Shown: piece after piece, positions 40,257 to 48,650 of the stretch
Layout of the letters: every line of letters starts with the position of its first letter
How positions within the stretch are numbered: the first letter of the stretch is position 1
Notes under the pieces: generated by a model
The model's input: the letters and a program-made list of their open reading frames with translations, nothing else
The model's database searches: none
Told to the model about the DNA's origin: nothing
Position numbers and translations under genes: made by a program
Assembly (NCBI GenBank): GCA_016179685.1
Contig: JACPCR010000059.1
Span: 1-64,000, forward strand
DNA from: Planctomycetota bacterium
GTDB lineage: Bacteria; Planctomycetota; PUPC01; JACPCR01
Direction of reading: 5' to 3'
Length of the DNA stretch: 64,000 nucleotides

Positions 40257-41003
40257 TCAGAGCGCCCGGTGGAACAAGTCGAGGGCGAGCGCCAGGGCCG
40301 AGCGCGCGGCGGAGGGATCGTAGCGCTCTCCCTCATCCCGCATGAAGGCGTGGGCCGCGTTGAACTCGTGCCAGGTGAAGAACACGCCGGCCTCGCGCAG
40401 AGACCGGTAAATCGCGAGCCTCCCTTCGTCCGGGATGTGCGGGTCCTGCCGGCCCCAGATCATCATCAACTCGCCGCGAATCTCCCGGACCCGCTGAAGG
40501 GAATCGGACTTCTTGCCTTCACCGAGCGTGCCGCTGTGGATATCCGTCGGGTAGAAGCAGCAGGCGGCCCGGACCTCCTCATGGAAGGCCGCGCGGAAGG
40601 CCAGATGGCCGCCGATGCAGAAGCCCACGACGCCGAGACGCCCGGTGCACGCCGCGTGCTGCTCCAGCGCGGTGAGCACGACTTGGGCGTCCCGGTCGAA
40701 CGTGGAGAGCCGCGTCTGGTGCTTGAGGGCGTTGCCGCGGTCCTTCCCCGCGTCGTCGTAGCCCAGCACGGTGCCCGACGCCAGGTGCTCGTGGTAAATC
40801 TCCGGCACCATGACGAGAAAGCCGTGGCTCGCGAACTGCATGGCCAGACGGCGGATCGGCGGCGTCTGCTGGAAAATCTCCGAATAGAGCAGGAGGCCCG
40901 GGGACTTCTGCCCGGCCTCCCGCGGATTCTCGGGCAGGTAAACGTAAGTCCGCATGAGCCCCGTGGGCGTCTGCAAGTCGACAAAGCTTCCCTTGACAGT
41001 CAT
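40257..41003 (-). CDS. Dienelactone hydrolase family protein
   Basis: The 248-aa alpha/beta hydrolase has the nucleophile elbow 'VVGFCIGGHLAFRAAF' with Cys, as in dienelactone hydrolase, an Asp in 'WGRQDPHIPDEGR' and a His in 'FNAAHAFMRDEG', completing the Cys-Asp-His triad. The N-terminal 'PTGLMRTYVYLPENP' and 'GLLLYSEIFQQTPPIRRLAMQFASHGFLVMVPEIYH' are typical. The substrate is unknown. GGAGGA precedes the ATG at 41003. It is separated from the aguA gene by a hairpin repeat. Confidence 0.92.
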   Translation of the reverse strand: MTVKGSFVDLQTPTGLMRTYVYLPENPREAGQKSPGLLLYSEIFQQTPPIRRLAMQFASHGFLVMVPEIYHEHLASGTVLGYDDAGKDRGNALKHQTRLSTFDRDAQVVLTALEQHAACTGRLGVVGFCIGGHLAFRAAFHEEVRAACCFYPTDIHSGTLGEGKKSDSLQRVREIRGELMMIWGRQDPHIPDEGRLAIYRSLREAGVFFTWHEFNAAHAFMRDEGERYDPSAARSALALALDLFHRAL

Positions 41004-41109
41004 AAAGTCCTCCGGTCAGTTGGGGGACAATCCATTCACATTTCGAATCTGCTTCACTTGGCAAGGTTTACCTCTTGCCCCTTGGGGTTGCAAGTTCAAG
41101 GTCTCTGAT

Positions 41110-41145
41110 GAAATCCGCTACGCCCTTCGGGCTCGCGGATTTCAG
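41110..41145. repeat. Hairpin upstream of the dienelactone hydrolase gene
   Basis: TGAAATCCGC pairs perfectly with GCGGATTTCA, with an inner GCCC-TTC-GGGC extension. It lies about 107 bp upstream of the dienelactone hydrolase start and could belong to its leader or end the aguA transcript. There is no T tract. Confidence 0.5.
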
Positions 41146-41247
41146 ACTTGCCAACCCGGCGGGACCTGCCATCCATGGCAAGAAGCGGAACCTTCAAAAC
41201 CGCGGAAGGACAGCTCGCGACCTGGAGCAAATCGAAAAAAGTTTTCT

Positions 41248-41293
41248 AGCAGGCGAGTGAGCAAGTGCGGGTGCACTGGCTCACTCGCCCACT
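41248..41293. repeat. 46-bp hairpin repeat, copy 8 (covarying arms)
   Basis: The arms AGCAGGCGAGTGAGCAAGTGC and GCACTGGCTCACTCGCCCACT pair with three mismatches around GGGT. Compared with copy 6, GACGAG/CTCGTC is now GGCGAG/CTCGCC and GTTCGC/GCGAAC is GTGAGC/GCTCAC, so changes on one arm are matched on the other. It lies 26 bp after the aguA stop. Confidence 0.85.
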
Positions 41294-41319
41294 CGTTTGG
41301 AACGCCAGGCGCCTGCCTC

Positions 41320-42405
41320 TCAAGGCTGTGCAGGCTGCTGCTGTGTGATGCAATGGATGCCGCCGAGCCCGATCACCAGGTCCCGGCAGGGAATCCCGAC
41401 CAGCGCGCGGTCCGGGAACAAGCCCTGAAGCACCTCCAGCGCGCGGGCATCGTTGGGGTGTCCGTAGACGGGCAGTAGAACGGCCCGGTTGCCGATATAG
41501 AAATTCGCGTAGCTGGCCGGCAGCCGCCGTCCCTCGTGAAGGACATGACCCGGCGTCGGGAGGGGGATGAGCCGGAAGGGGCGGCCGTCGGGGCCCTTCA
41601 TGCGCCGCAGGCGTTCCCAGTTCTCGTGCAGGGGCTGGTAATTCTCGTCCCGGGGGTCCTCCTCGACGAGGGCGACGATCGTATCCGGGGCGACGAATCG
41701 AGCGAGGTTGTCGATGTGCCCGTCGGTATCGTCGCCGGCGACCCCGGCGTAAAGCCAAAGGACATGGCGGACCGCAAGGTAATCCCGAAGCCTCTGCTCG
41801 ATCTCGACGCGGCTGAGGCCCGGGTTGCGATTGGGGTTGAGGAGGCACGCCTCCGTGGTGAGGAGGACGCCATTGCCGTTGGTGTCGATCGATCCGCCTT
41901 CGAGGATCATGCCGGGCCGGAAGACCGGCAGGCCGAGCGCCTCGGCGACTCGGCCGGGAATCTGCTGGTCCCGGTCGAAGGGCGGCCATTTCCCGCCCCA
42001 GGCGTTGTAGCCCCAGTGGGTGACGGCCACCGGGCGGGTCCGAGAGGGGCGGCAGATGAAGAGGGGGCCGGAGTCCCGCATCCAGGCGTCATTGGTCGGA
42101 ATGTGATGGAAAAGAACGTTGGCCTTGGAGGGGAGGGTGTCGAGGCGTCGTCTTACGGATTTCTCCTCGCCGGCGTCGTCCACGAGCAGGTGGACCTTCT
42201 CGCCGGGGCTCAGCGCCCGGATGATGTCCACCCACACCTGGGCGGCCTCCCCGAGCTTGCCGGGCCAGGTTTCGGCGTTATGGGGCCAGGAGAGCCAGGT
42301 GGCCTCGTGCCTCGCCCATTCCGCGGGCAGGCGATATCCCATTTCTCGGGGCAGGCCCGGGGACCGGGCCTTGTCGGTCCGGGAAGGAGCGCCGGGAGCA
42401 CTCAT
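41320..42405 (-). CDS. aguA: Agmatine deiminase
   Basis: AguA hydrolyses agmatine to N-carbamoylputrescine. The 361-aa protein has 'GYRLPAEWARHEATWLSWPHNAETWPG', the catalytic 'NDAWMRDSGPLFI', 'EGGSIDTNGNGVLLTTEACLLNPNRNP', 'GDDTDGHIDNLARFVAP' and the C-terminal nucleophile in 'GLGGIHCITQQQP'. These are the guanidine-modifying enzyme motifs. Its ATG overlaps the aguB stop as ATGA (42402-42405), so the two enzymes are translationally coupled. The longer upstream frame is a shadow of aguB. Confidence 0.95.
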   Translation of the reverse strand: MSAPGAPSRTDKARSPGLPREMGYRLPAEWARHEATWLSWPHNAETWPGKLGEAAQVWVDIIRALSPGEKVHLLVDDAGEEKSVRRRLDTLPSKANVLFHHIPTNDAWMRDSGPLFICRPSRTRPVAVTHWGYNAWGGKWPPFDRDQQIPGRVAEALGLPVFRPGMILEGGSIDTNGNGVLLTTEACLLNPNRNPGLSRVEIEQRLRDYLAVRHVLWLYAGVAGDDTDGHIDNLARFVAPDTIVALVEEDPRDENYQPLHENWERLRRMKGPDGRPFRLIPLPTPGHVLHEGRRLPASYANFYIGNRAVLLPVYGHPNDARALEVLQGLFPDRALVGIPCRDLVIGLGGIHCITQQQPAQP

Positions 42406-43301
42406 GAGTCGCCCCCGGGCCGATCGTTGAACCGTTCGAGGATGCCCCCATAGGCATCGATCCTCCGGTCCCGGAAGAAGGGCCACTGGCGGCGCGTCTG
42501 GTCCACGCGGCCGAGGTCGCAGCAGGCGACAAGGATTTCTTCCCGGTCGTGGCTGGCCCGGGCGATGACCTCGCCGAAGGGGTCGCAGACGAAGGAGGCG
42601 CCCCAGAATTCGAGGCCGCCCTCGCGTCCCACTCGATTGGCGGCCGCAACGAAGACGCCGTTGGCGATAGCGTGCCCGCGCTGTACCGTTTCCCAGGCCT
42701 GGTGCATGGCTCGGCACTCGGATGCCGGCCCGCCGGCAAACCAGCCGATGGCGGTCGGATAGAAGAGCACCTGTGCGCCGGCGAGCGCGGTCAGCCGGGC
42801 CGCCTCGGGAAACCACTGGTCCCAGCAGACCAGCGTGCCGATCCGGGCCGGGCCGGCCGGGAAACTCTGGAATCCCAGATCGCCGGGCGTGAAGTAGAAC
42901 TTCTCGTAGTAGAGCGGGTCGTCCGGGATGTGCATCTTCCGATAGCGGCCGCGGAGGCAGCCGTCCTCGCCGAGAACGACCGCTGTGTTATGGAAGATAC
43001 CGGCTGCCCTTTTCTCGAAAACGGAGCCGATGAGGGTCACGTGGTGCTTCGCCGCGGCGCGGCCGAGGGCATCCGTCGTCGGGCCAGGGATCGGCTCGGC
43101 CAGGTCGAACGCCTCGTCGCTTTCTGACTGGCAGAAATAGCAGGTCCGGAAAAGCTCCTGGAGGCAGACCACTTGCGCGCCTCGGGCCGCGGCCTCGCCT
43201 ATCCGATCCAGGGCCTTCTCGAGGTTCGCCTCCGGCCGGTCCGTGCAGGACATCTGGATCAGGGCCACGGTGATTTTCGGACCGGTTTGCGGGTTGGACA
43301 T
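42402..43301 (-). CDS. aguB: N-carbamoylputrescine amidase
   Basis: AguB releases ammonia and CO2 from N-carbamoylputrescine to give putrescine. The 299-aa nitrilase-fold protein has the Glu-Lys-Cys triad: E in 'VVCLQELFRTCYF', K in 'RGRYRKMHIPDDPLYYEKFYFTPG' and C in 'IGTLVCWDQWFPEAAR'. The 'DDPLYYEKFYFTPGD' loop is diagnostic of the plant and bacterial AguB group. It precedes aguA with an ATGA overlap. Arginine decarboxylase, needed to make agmatine, is not in the window. The ATG at 43301 starts 'MSNPQTGPKITVALIQM'; the longer frame is rejected. Confidence 0.95.
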   Translation of the reverse strand: MSNPQTGPKITVALIQMSCTDRPEANLEKALDRIGEAAARGAQVVCLQELFRTCYFCQSESDEAFDLAEPIPGPTTDALGRAAAKHHVTLIGSVFEKRAAGIFHNTAVVLGEDGCLRGRYRKMHIPDDPLYYEKFYFTPGDLGFQSFPAGPARIGTLVCWDQWFPEAARLTALAGAQVLFYPTAIGWFAGGPASECRAMHQAWETVQRGHAIANGVFVAAANRVGREGGLEFWGASFVCDPFGEVIARASHDREEILVACCDLGRVDQTRRQWPFFRDRRIDAYGGILERFNDRPGGDS

Positions 43302-43372
43302 GCGCGTTACCGCCTCGGAATCTCCATGCTCAGTTCTGGAGCACGCCCGTGCGCCCGCACGGACGTGCCCGT

Positions 43373-44329
43373 CTATGAGTTTATCAAAATGTCCCGGAGG
43401 GTTTCCACGGCCAGGTTGCCTCCGGAGAAGATGAAACAGGCATTCCGGCACTGCCAGCGGCCGCGATAGGCACGGCAGGCGGCCAGCGGGGCCGCGGCAG
43501 CGCCCTCGGCGACGAATCCCGTGGCCCGGAGCATTCCGGCGACCGCCTTCCGCAGCGCCTGCTCGGAGACGAGGACGAAATCGGAGATGCGGGGGCCGTA
43601 GACGGAGAAGGCGAACCGGCCCGGGTTGCGGGTGGCCAGTCCGCCGGCAAAAGTCTCGCACCGGTCGGTCACGACCCACTGGCGCTGCTGCCAGGAGAGG
43701 AAGGCGGCGGGCGCCGCCTCGGACTGCACGCCGATGACGCGGGTGTCGGGCCGGAGGAAGCCGACGGCGAGGCACACGGCAGCGATGAGGTTGCCGCCGC
43801 CGACGGGTACGAAGACCGCGTCGGTCCGGGTCTCCTGTTCGAGGATTTCGGCGGCCACCGTTGCGGCGCCGACCATCAGGCCTGCGTCTTCACCGTCTTC
43901 CACGTAGGCCAGGCCGGCCCGGGCCGCAAGCTCGCGGCAGTGGGCACACGCCTCCCGGAGGTCCCTGCCCAGGGTCCGGACCTCGCCTCCGAGGTCACGG
44001 AGTCGGTCGGCCTTGAGCGCGTCCGTGCCTTCGGGAATCACGACCACGGCGGGAAATTGGAGACGCCGAGCCGCATCGAGGACCCCCATCCCGTGGTTGC
44101 CGGTCGACGCCGTGGCGACGCCGGCGACGCCGCGATCGCGAAGGCGTGACAGGTGGTAGAAGGCGCCGCGCACCTTGAACGACCCGGTGGGCATATGATT
44201 CTCAAACTTGACGCTGACGGGGAATCCAACCTCGCGGCTCAATGCCGGGTTCGGGTAGAGCGGCGTTGGCGGGAAATGGGGCGTCAACTGCCGCCGGGCA
44301 TCCAGGATTTCTTCCAAGGTGGGGATCAT
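43373..44329 (-). CDS. PLP-dependent threonine/serine dehydratase family protein
   Basis: The 318-aa fold II PLP enzyme has the Schiff-base lysine in 'MPTGSFKVRGAFYHLSRL', the 'TASTGNHGMGVLDAAR' asparagine loop, the phosphate loop 'VFVPVGGGNLIAAV' and the 'FSGGNL' serine near the C-terminus. These fit IlvA/serine racemase-type enzymes. There is no ACT regulatory domain, so it resembles catabolic threonine dehydratase or serine/threonine racemase; the substrate is unsure. It lies 71 bp upstream of aguB on the same strand, but a functional link to putrescine is not obvious. Confidence 0.88.
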   Translation of the reverse strand: MIPTLEEILDARRQLTPHFPPTPLYPNPALSREVGFPVSVKFENHMPTGSFKVRGAFYHLSRLRDRGVAGVATASTGNHGMGVLDAARRLQFPAVVVIPEGTDALKADRLRDLGGEVRTLGRDLREACAHCRELAARAGLAYVEDGEDAGLMVGAATVAAEILEQETRTDAVFVPVGGGNLIAAVCLAVGFLRPDTRVIGVQSEAAPAAFLSWQQRQWVVTDRCETFAGGLATRNPGRFAFSVYGPRISDFVLVSEQALRKAVAGMLRATGFVAEGAAAAPLAACRAYRGRWQCRNACFIFSGGNLAVETLRDILINS

Positions 44330-44388
44330 CCGAGACAGCCTCTAACACAATGAAGTGATGATTATAAAACAGGTTAACGCTGGTCAGG

Positions 44389-44501
44389 GTAACTTCTCAA
44401 TAAGTTCGGCTAAATCGCTTACCCGTTTTCTATAACAATTTGCTATACAGCAACTTATATATACGGCTGCCTCAACCTACCCGAACTTATCGAGAAGTTG
44501 C
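44389..44501. mobile_element. MITE-like element, copy 2 (113 bp)
   Basis: The terminal inverted repeats of about 21 bp begin GTAACTTCTCAATAAG on the left and GCAACTTCTCGATAAG on the right, matching copy 1. The flanking octamers are TGGTCAGG (44381-44388) and TGGTCTGG (44502-44509), a 7/8 target duplication. The interior is AT-rich (TATAACAATTTGCTATAC). It has no coding capacity. It lies 60 bp upstream of the dehydratase start and 36 bp beyond the end of the convergent-side glycosyltransferase gene. Confidence 0.78.
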
Positions 44502-44536
44502 TGGTCTGGCGTGGGTGGACCTTCGTGCCGGTGTGC

Positions 44537-46144
44537 TCAATCCTCTGGAACGGAAGCGCTCCCTCGCTTCCGTTCCATTCCGCTCAGCAGGTCCGAAATA
44601 CGATAGATATAAATCCAATGAGACAGAGGTTCGCGGTCGAGCGGGGGAGTCAACCCGTCCTCCGCCCAGGTCTGAAATTCGCCAGCGACCGGATTTGGGA
44701 CGGCCACGCCCCCGTGCCGGTCCGGCGGATAACGCCGCACCCACTGCCCCAGATGTTCGATGCCAGCGGCTTGCAGGCGGTTGAACAGCAGGTAATCCAG
44801 GGCAAGGTAAGAGAAGCCCTTATCCTGGAAGTTTTGCAGCCTCGGGAACAGCTCGCGTTCCCAATCCGCGGCGTTCAACGCCTCGGCCAGACGATCGCTC
44901 CCGGGCCGGAAGAGCCGGCCCGTGAACGCCGAGAAGGTCCAGAAAGAGTGGGTGGAGACCCCCTGTTCCTCCGGGCTCATGCTTCGGGCGAGCCAGGAGC
45001 ATGCTTCGGGGTAGCCGGAATCGAAAGAAGCGATGTGCCTTGCGTCCGCGGTGTGGAGGACCAGAAAGAGGGCAGCCGCCATGACCCGGCCGGCGAATGC
45101 GGGCATCCTGTGCCGGAGCAGGTGCTGCAGCCGGTCGAGGGGGCCGTCGAGGCCGAGAGCCATAAGGGGGAGGATAGCGAGCAGGAGAGGCAGGTGCAAC
45201 CGCGGGAGCGAAAGCTCGGCCCGGGCATAGAAGGCCGTGAGAGTGACCAGGAGGAGGGGAAAAAGGGCGCAGGGCGTGCGCCACCATTTCCGGAGACCCA
45301 CCAGACCGAAGAGGGCGAATCCCAACTCGACGGGCCCCGTGAAGCGCCAGAGATGGGCGGCCCAGCCCCACTGGGGTCCAGTCTCGAGAATCTGTCCGGC
45401 GTGCCCGACGACCTGGCCCCAGACCTTCGGGAAGTCGATGAAGGAAGCGAAGGGCAATTCGACGGCGGCCACGCCTGCGGCCCAGAAGGCGGCCAGCACG
45501 GCGGGGCCTTGGAGGATGTCGGCGAGGCCACGGCCACGCCAGCGCCCGAGCAGAACCAGGAATGCGGCGGTGACGCCGAACGTTGGAATGGAGGCCAGAT
45601 TGACGGTAGCGGCGAGCCCGAAGCTGAAGCCGCAGGCGGCAAGCCAGCGCCGTCCCGATTGGCTTGAGGATTTCAGATGGGTCTCCGTGGCGCGAAGGAA
45701 GAACCCGAGGGCCAGGACGGCGAAGAAGAAGGCGTTGGAATCGGAAGCGGCGCTCCGGTGATAGAGGAGAAGGTAGGGAAGAAAGGCCCCGGCGGCCATG
45801 AGGGTCACCGCGGCTCGCTTCGAGCCGAGGCCCAGCCCCAGCCAGTAGAGGGCTGGCAGGGCGGCTATGCCCATCATGGCCTGGGTCTGTAGAGCTGCGT
45901 ACTGGCTGATGCCCAGGAGAGTGAATCCGGCGGCGAGGAGGAGCGCCTGGCCCGGCTTGTCCTGGATGCAGCCCTTAGCCCCCTGAAGCACGCCGATCGC
46001 GAAGAAGCAATAGCTTCCCTCGTCCACGGTGCGAATCCCGGTCCGCTCCAGGTTGGCCAGTCGAGCCCATGCGCCGACCGTGAGGAGGACCAGGAAGAGA
46101 ATCCAGTCGCGAGCAGTATGCTTCAGCGGGGATGCAGGCGTCAT
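44537..46144 (-). CDS. GT-C family membrane glycosyltransferase
   Basis: The 535-aa protein has about ten hydrophobic segments. Its first outer loop carries 'ANLERTGIRTVDEGSYCFFAIGVL', the DE-type acidic motif used by ArnT/PMT-like (GT39/GT83) transferases for polyprenyl-phosphate sugars. A later 'YHRSAASDSNAFFFAVLALGFF' fits the second loop. A soluble C-terminal domain of about 170 residues follows. It probably moves a lipid-linked sugar to an outer-face acceptor; donor and acceptor are unknown. It is the last of three co-directional envelope-type genes, with 256 bp before the next. Confidence 0.85.
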   Translation of the reverse strand: MTPASPLKHTARDWILFLVLLTVGAWARLANLERTGIRTVDEGSYCFFAIGVLQGAKGCIQDKPGQALLLAAGFTLLGISQYAALQTQAMMGIAALPALYWLGLGLGSKRAAVTLMAAGAFLPYLLLYHRSAASDSNAFFFAVLALGFFLRATETHLKSSSQSGRRWLAACGFSFGLAATVNLASIPTFGVTAAFLVLLGRWRGRGLADILQGPAVLAAFWAAGVAAVELPFASFIDFPKVWGQVVGHAGQILETGPQWGWAAHLWRFTGPVELGFALFGLVGLRKWWRTPCALFPLLLVTLTAFYARAELSLPRLHLPLLLAILPLMALGLDGPLDRLQHLLRHRMPAFAGRVMAAALFLVLHTADARHIASFDSGYPEACSWLARSMSPEEQGVSTHSFWTFSAFTGRLFRPGSDRLAEALNAADWERELFPRLQNFQDKGFSYLALDYLLFNRLQAAGIEHLGQWVRRYPPDRHGGVAVPNPVAGEFQTWAEDGLTPPLDREPLSHWIYIYRISDLLSGMERKRGSASVPED

Positions 46145-46400
46145 CGCCGAGGATTCTACGGCTTGACCCGCTGAGCACCAAGTCTCGGATAGCGTTCCAA
46201 GGTTCTACCGTAGTTGGCGACTGCTTTCATCGAGGGGACCCTTGGCACAGGACAACTTCAGGAAGATGCACATGGGCCTTTATTCATGGGTCTCAGCTTT
46301 CGCCTTCCGCGAAACGGCTAGACATCAGCCACACGGCTGGATGCCTCGCATCTGGAGCTCGCACCCCAACGAAGTCCCTCCTGGAGTCCGCTGGCTTCGA

Positions 46401-48650
46401 TCACGGGTCAAGCCCCGTGCCGGCATAGGCCGGCGGGGGAACGGGCCTGACCCGCACGCCGGAACAGGAGTCTCCGGCCCCGCGGAAACGGAATGCGTCC
46501 GGATACCACTGGCCAGCCTCCCATCGGGTGGGAGGCCAAAGGCCGCGGCCGATAGGGAAAAGCCGCGTCAAGGGACCCCGCGGAGTGAGAATGGACACCT
46601 CGGCAAGATAGGGCCGATCGCTCCTGCCCAGCGCTTCCCACACGGCGGGGACCCGGAGATCGCCGCCTTCCGCTCGGACCGGTTGCAGGTAGAGACGACC
46701 GAGGCCGGGGAAGACGGCGGCTGGCGTGCCCGGCGGCCCGGCCTGAGAGGGGCCAAGGGCTTGAAGCTCTGGCGGACTCCGCCCGCCCTTCTGGAGGACC
46801 ACGATCCCTTCCTCGGCGAGGACGGGTTGGAATAGCCCTTCTTCAAGGAGGTTGAGAAGGATTTCGTGCTCGGCCTTGGACAGGGGCCAGTCGCTCAGGA
46901 GGTCGAACGCGGCGAAGTCAAATGCCGCGCCGGGCACGTTGCGGATGCGGAAGAGATCGCGCCGGTCCGTGAAGTGCGAGGCGAGCCTTTCGGAGCACAG
47001 GATGGCCGCGTCGTGGGGCACGATCTCCTTGGCCTGGGCCGCCACAGCGGCCGCGGCCCGATGGTGCTCCGTGATCGGGGCATGAACCCAGGAGACCGGG
47101 AGATTGCCAAAAAAAACGCAGGAGAGAGCCGAGGCGCAGAGCGCCATGCTGGCCAGGAGGTGTGACGCCGATCGAGGCCCGCCGCCAGGGCCTGAACCCA
47201 GCCAGCGCCCGATCCTGGGCGGGACGGATGCGAGCGCGGCCGAGGCGGCCAGAAAGACGAAAGGGATGAGCGTGGCCTTGTACTGGTATTGATACCAGAG
47301 GAAAGCCTCCTGCCGGCTCAGGCAAAGGAATAGGAAAGTCGGAAGCCCCAGCAGGAGCAGGTGGGGCCGGAGGAGCGGGAGCAGCGCGAGCGGCGTCAGA
47401 AGATGCAGGGCGAGATGGAAGGCCTTTGGCTGGAAGACCCTACCGAGGGTTTCTGCGGGATGGGTCAAGAGATAAGCGAGGATTTCGCTGGCGGAGGAGC
47501 CCAGGTGTCCATAGAAGAGGCTCATCTGAACGTAACGGGCCTCGTTGATGGCGGGCATGATCCAGCGTGTGGCCGCGAAGAACCAGGAGAGGGCGGCGGC
47601 GGCGATCAGGATGCCGGGGCCCGCAGGGCCCCGAAGGGCGGCCCAGACGCCCAGCATGAAGACGGCAGCGGCGGCGCTTTCCTCGCAGCTCAGGGCCAGC
47701 AGGCAAAAAGCCAGGAGAGCCCAGGTCCTCCGGGCCCATGCACAGTCGATGGCCCAGAGAAGGAAAGGGATCGAGAGGCTGGAGCACTTGAAGCCGTAGG
47801 AGTGGTTTGTGGTCTGCATCTGCACGGGCGGGAAGAGGAGGTAGGCCAGGGCCATGGCCGTGGCGCAAGAGGCGCTCCCCGTGGCACGGCGGGCGAGGAG
47901 GAAAACCGGGACGGCCCCGAGCCCGATGGCCGCCGCATGGAGGATGATCAGGGTCTCGTGCGCTGGAGCGAGTGCGTAAATGGGAAGGATCAGGAACAGG
48001 ACCGGAGAGAAGTGGTCTCCCAGGTAGTTGCCGAACGGCAGTGCATTGGTGTGCAAGAAACGGCCCGACAGCGTGTTGTGGAGCACCTCGGCGATGCAGC
48101 CGCTGTCGGAGTAGCCCCATTCGAGGCAGGCATAGCGTTCGAGTCCGACCCAGGAGAAGGCGACGGTGAAGAGCGCGACGCCAGCCCCCAGGACGAGCCG
48201 GCCGGACCTGATGCGTTGAACGAGGTAGGGAGCGAGGGCGACGCCGAGAGGCGCGCTGAGCGCCAGGAGGAAGAGTGCGGACCAGCCGACCCTGGCCCTG
48301 GCGGCCCCCAGGGCGCGCTCCAGGGGCGGAAGGACGAGGAGAAGGAGCGGGAGGAAGACGCGGGCGGACTCGACCAGGGCGTTGGGGAAGGGGATGCGGA
48401 CGCCTCGGCTTCTTTCCCGCGACAGCAGCAACCAGAGGAGAGCGGCAACGGCCAGGCCTGCCGCGGGGGCAGCGGAGCTGGCGGCGAAGCATTCGAGGGA
48501 CCCGTCGCTGGCGAAAGCATGTTGGAGGATGTCGAACGTGAGGCCAGCGAAAGCGCCTCCTGCGGCCACGATGGACCCCGAGAGAGCCAGAGCCGCCGAG
48601 GGAGGGGTCGATGGCGGGGCATCCGCCGGCCCATGCATCGACGGCTTCAC
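46401..48650 (-). CDS. DUF2079 polytopic membrane protein
   Basis: The 749-aa protein has many hydrophobic helices and the DUF2079 signature 'YACLEWGYSDSGCIAEVLHNTLSGRFLHTNALPFGNYLGDHFSPVLFLILPIYAL'. Its aspartate and histidine positions resemble GT-C enzymes. 'YQYQYKATLIPFVFLAASAAL' and 'NHSYGFKCSSLSIPFLLWA' are further family-like loops. A soluble C-terminal domain follows. The start is GTG at 48650, overlapping the SGNH stop as GTGA, with GAGGTGG upstream. It is likely a glycan or lipid-sugar processing enzyme of the envelope; biochemical function is unproven for the family. Confidence 0.85.
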   Translation of the reverse strand: MKPSMHGPADAPPSTPPSAALALSGSIVAAGGAFAGLTFDILQHAFASDGSLECFAASSAAPAAGLAVAALLWLLLSRERSRGVRIPFPNALVESARVFLPLLLLVLPPLERALGAARARVGWSALFLLALSAPLGVALAPYLVQRIRSGRLVLGAGVALFTVAFSWVGLERYACLEWGYSDSGCIAEVLHNTLSGRFLHTNALPFGNYLGDHFSPVLFLILPIYALAPAHETLIILHAAAIGLGAVPVFLLARRATGSASCATAMALAYLLFPPVQMQTTNHSYGFKCSSLSIPFLLWAIDCAWARRTWALLAFCLLALSCEESAAAAVFMLGVWAALRGPAGPGILIAAAALSWFFAATRWIMPAINEARYVQMSLFYGHLGSSASEILAYLLTHPAETLGRVFQPKAFHLALHLLTPLALLPLLRPHLLLLGLPTFLFLCLSRQEAFLWYQYQYKATLIPFVFLAASAALASVPPRIGRWLGSGPGGGPRSASHLLASMALCASALSCVFFGNLPVSWVHAPITEHHRAAAAVAAQAKEIVPHDAAILCSERLASHFTDRRDLFRIRNVPGAAFDFAAFDLLSDWPLSKAEHEILLNLLEEGLFQPVLAEEGIVVLQKGGRSPPELQALGPSQAGPPGTPAAVFPGLGRLYLQPVRAEGGDLRVPAVWEALGRSDRPYLAEVSILTPRGPLTRLFPIGRGLWPPTRWEAGQWYPDAFRFRGAGDSCSGVRVRPVPPPAYAGTGLDP

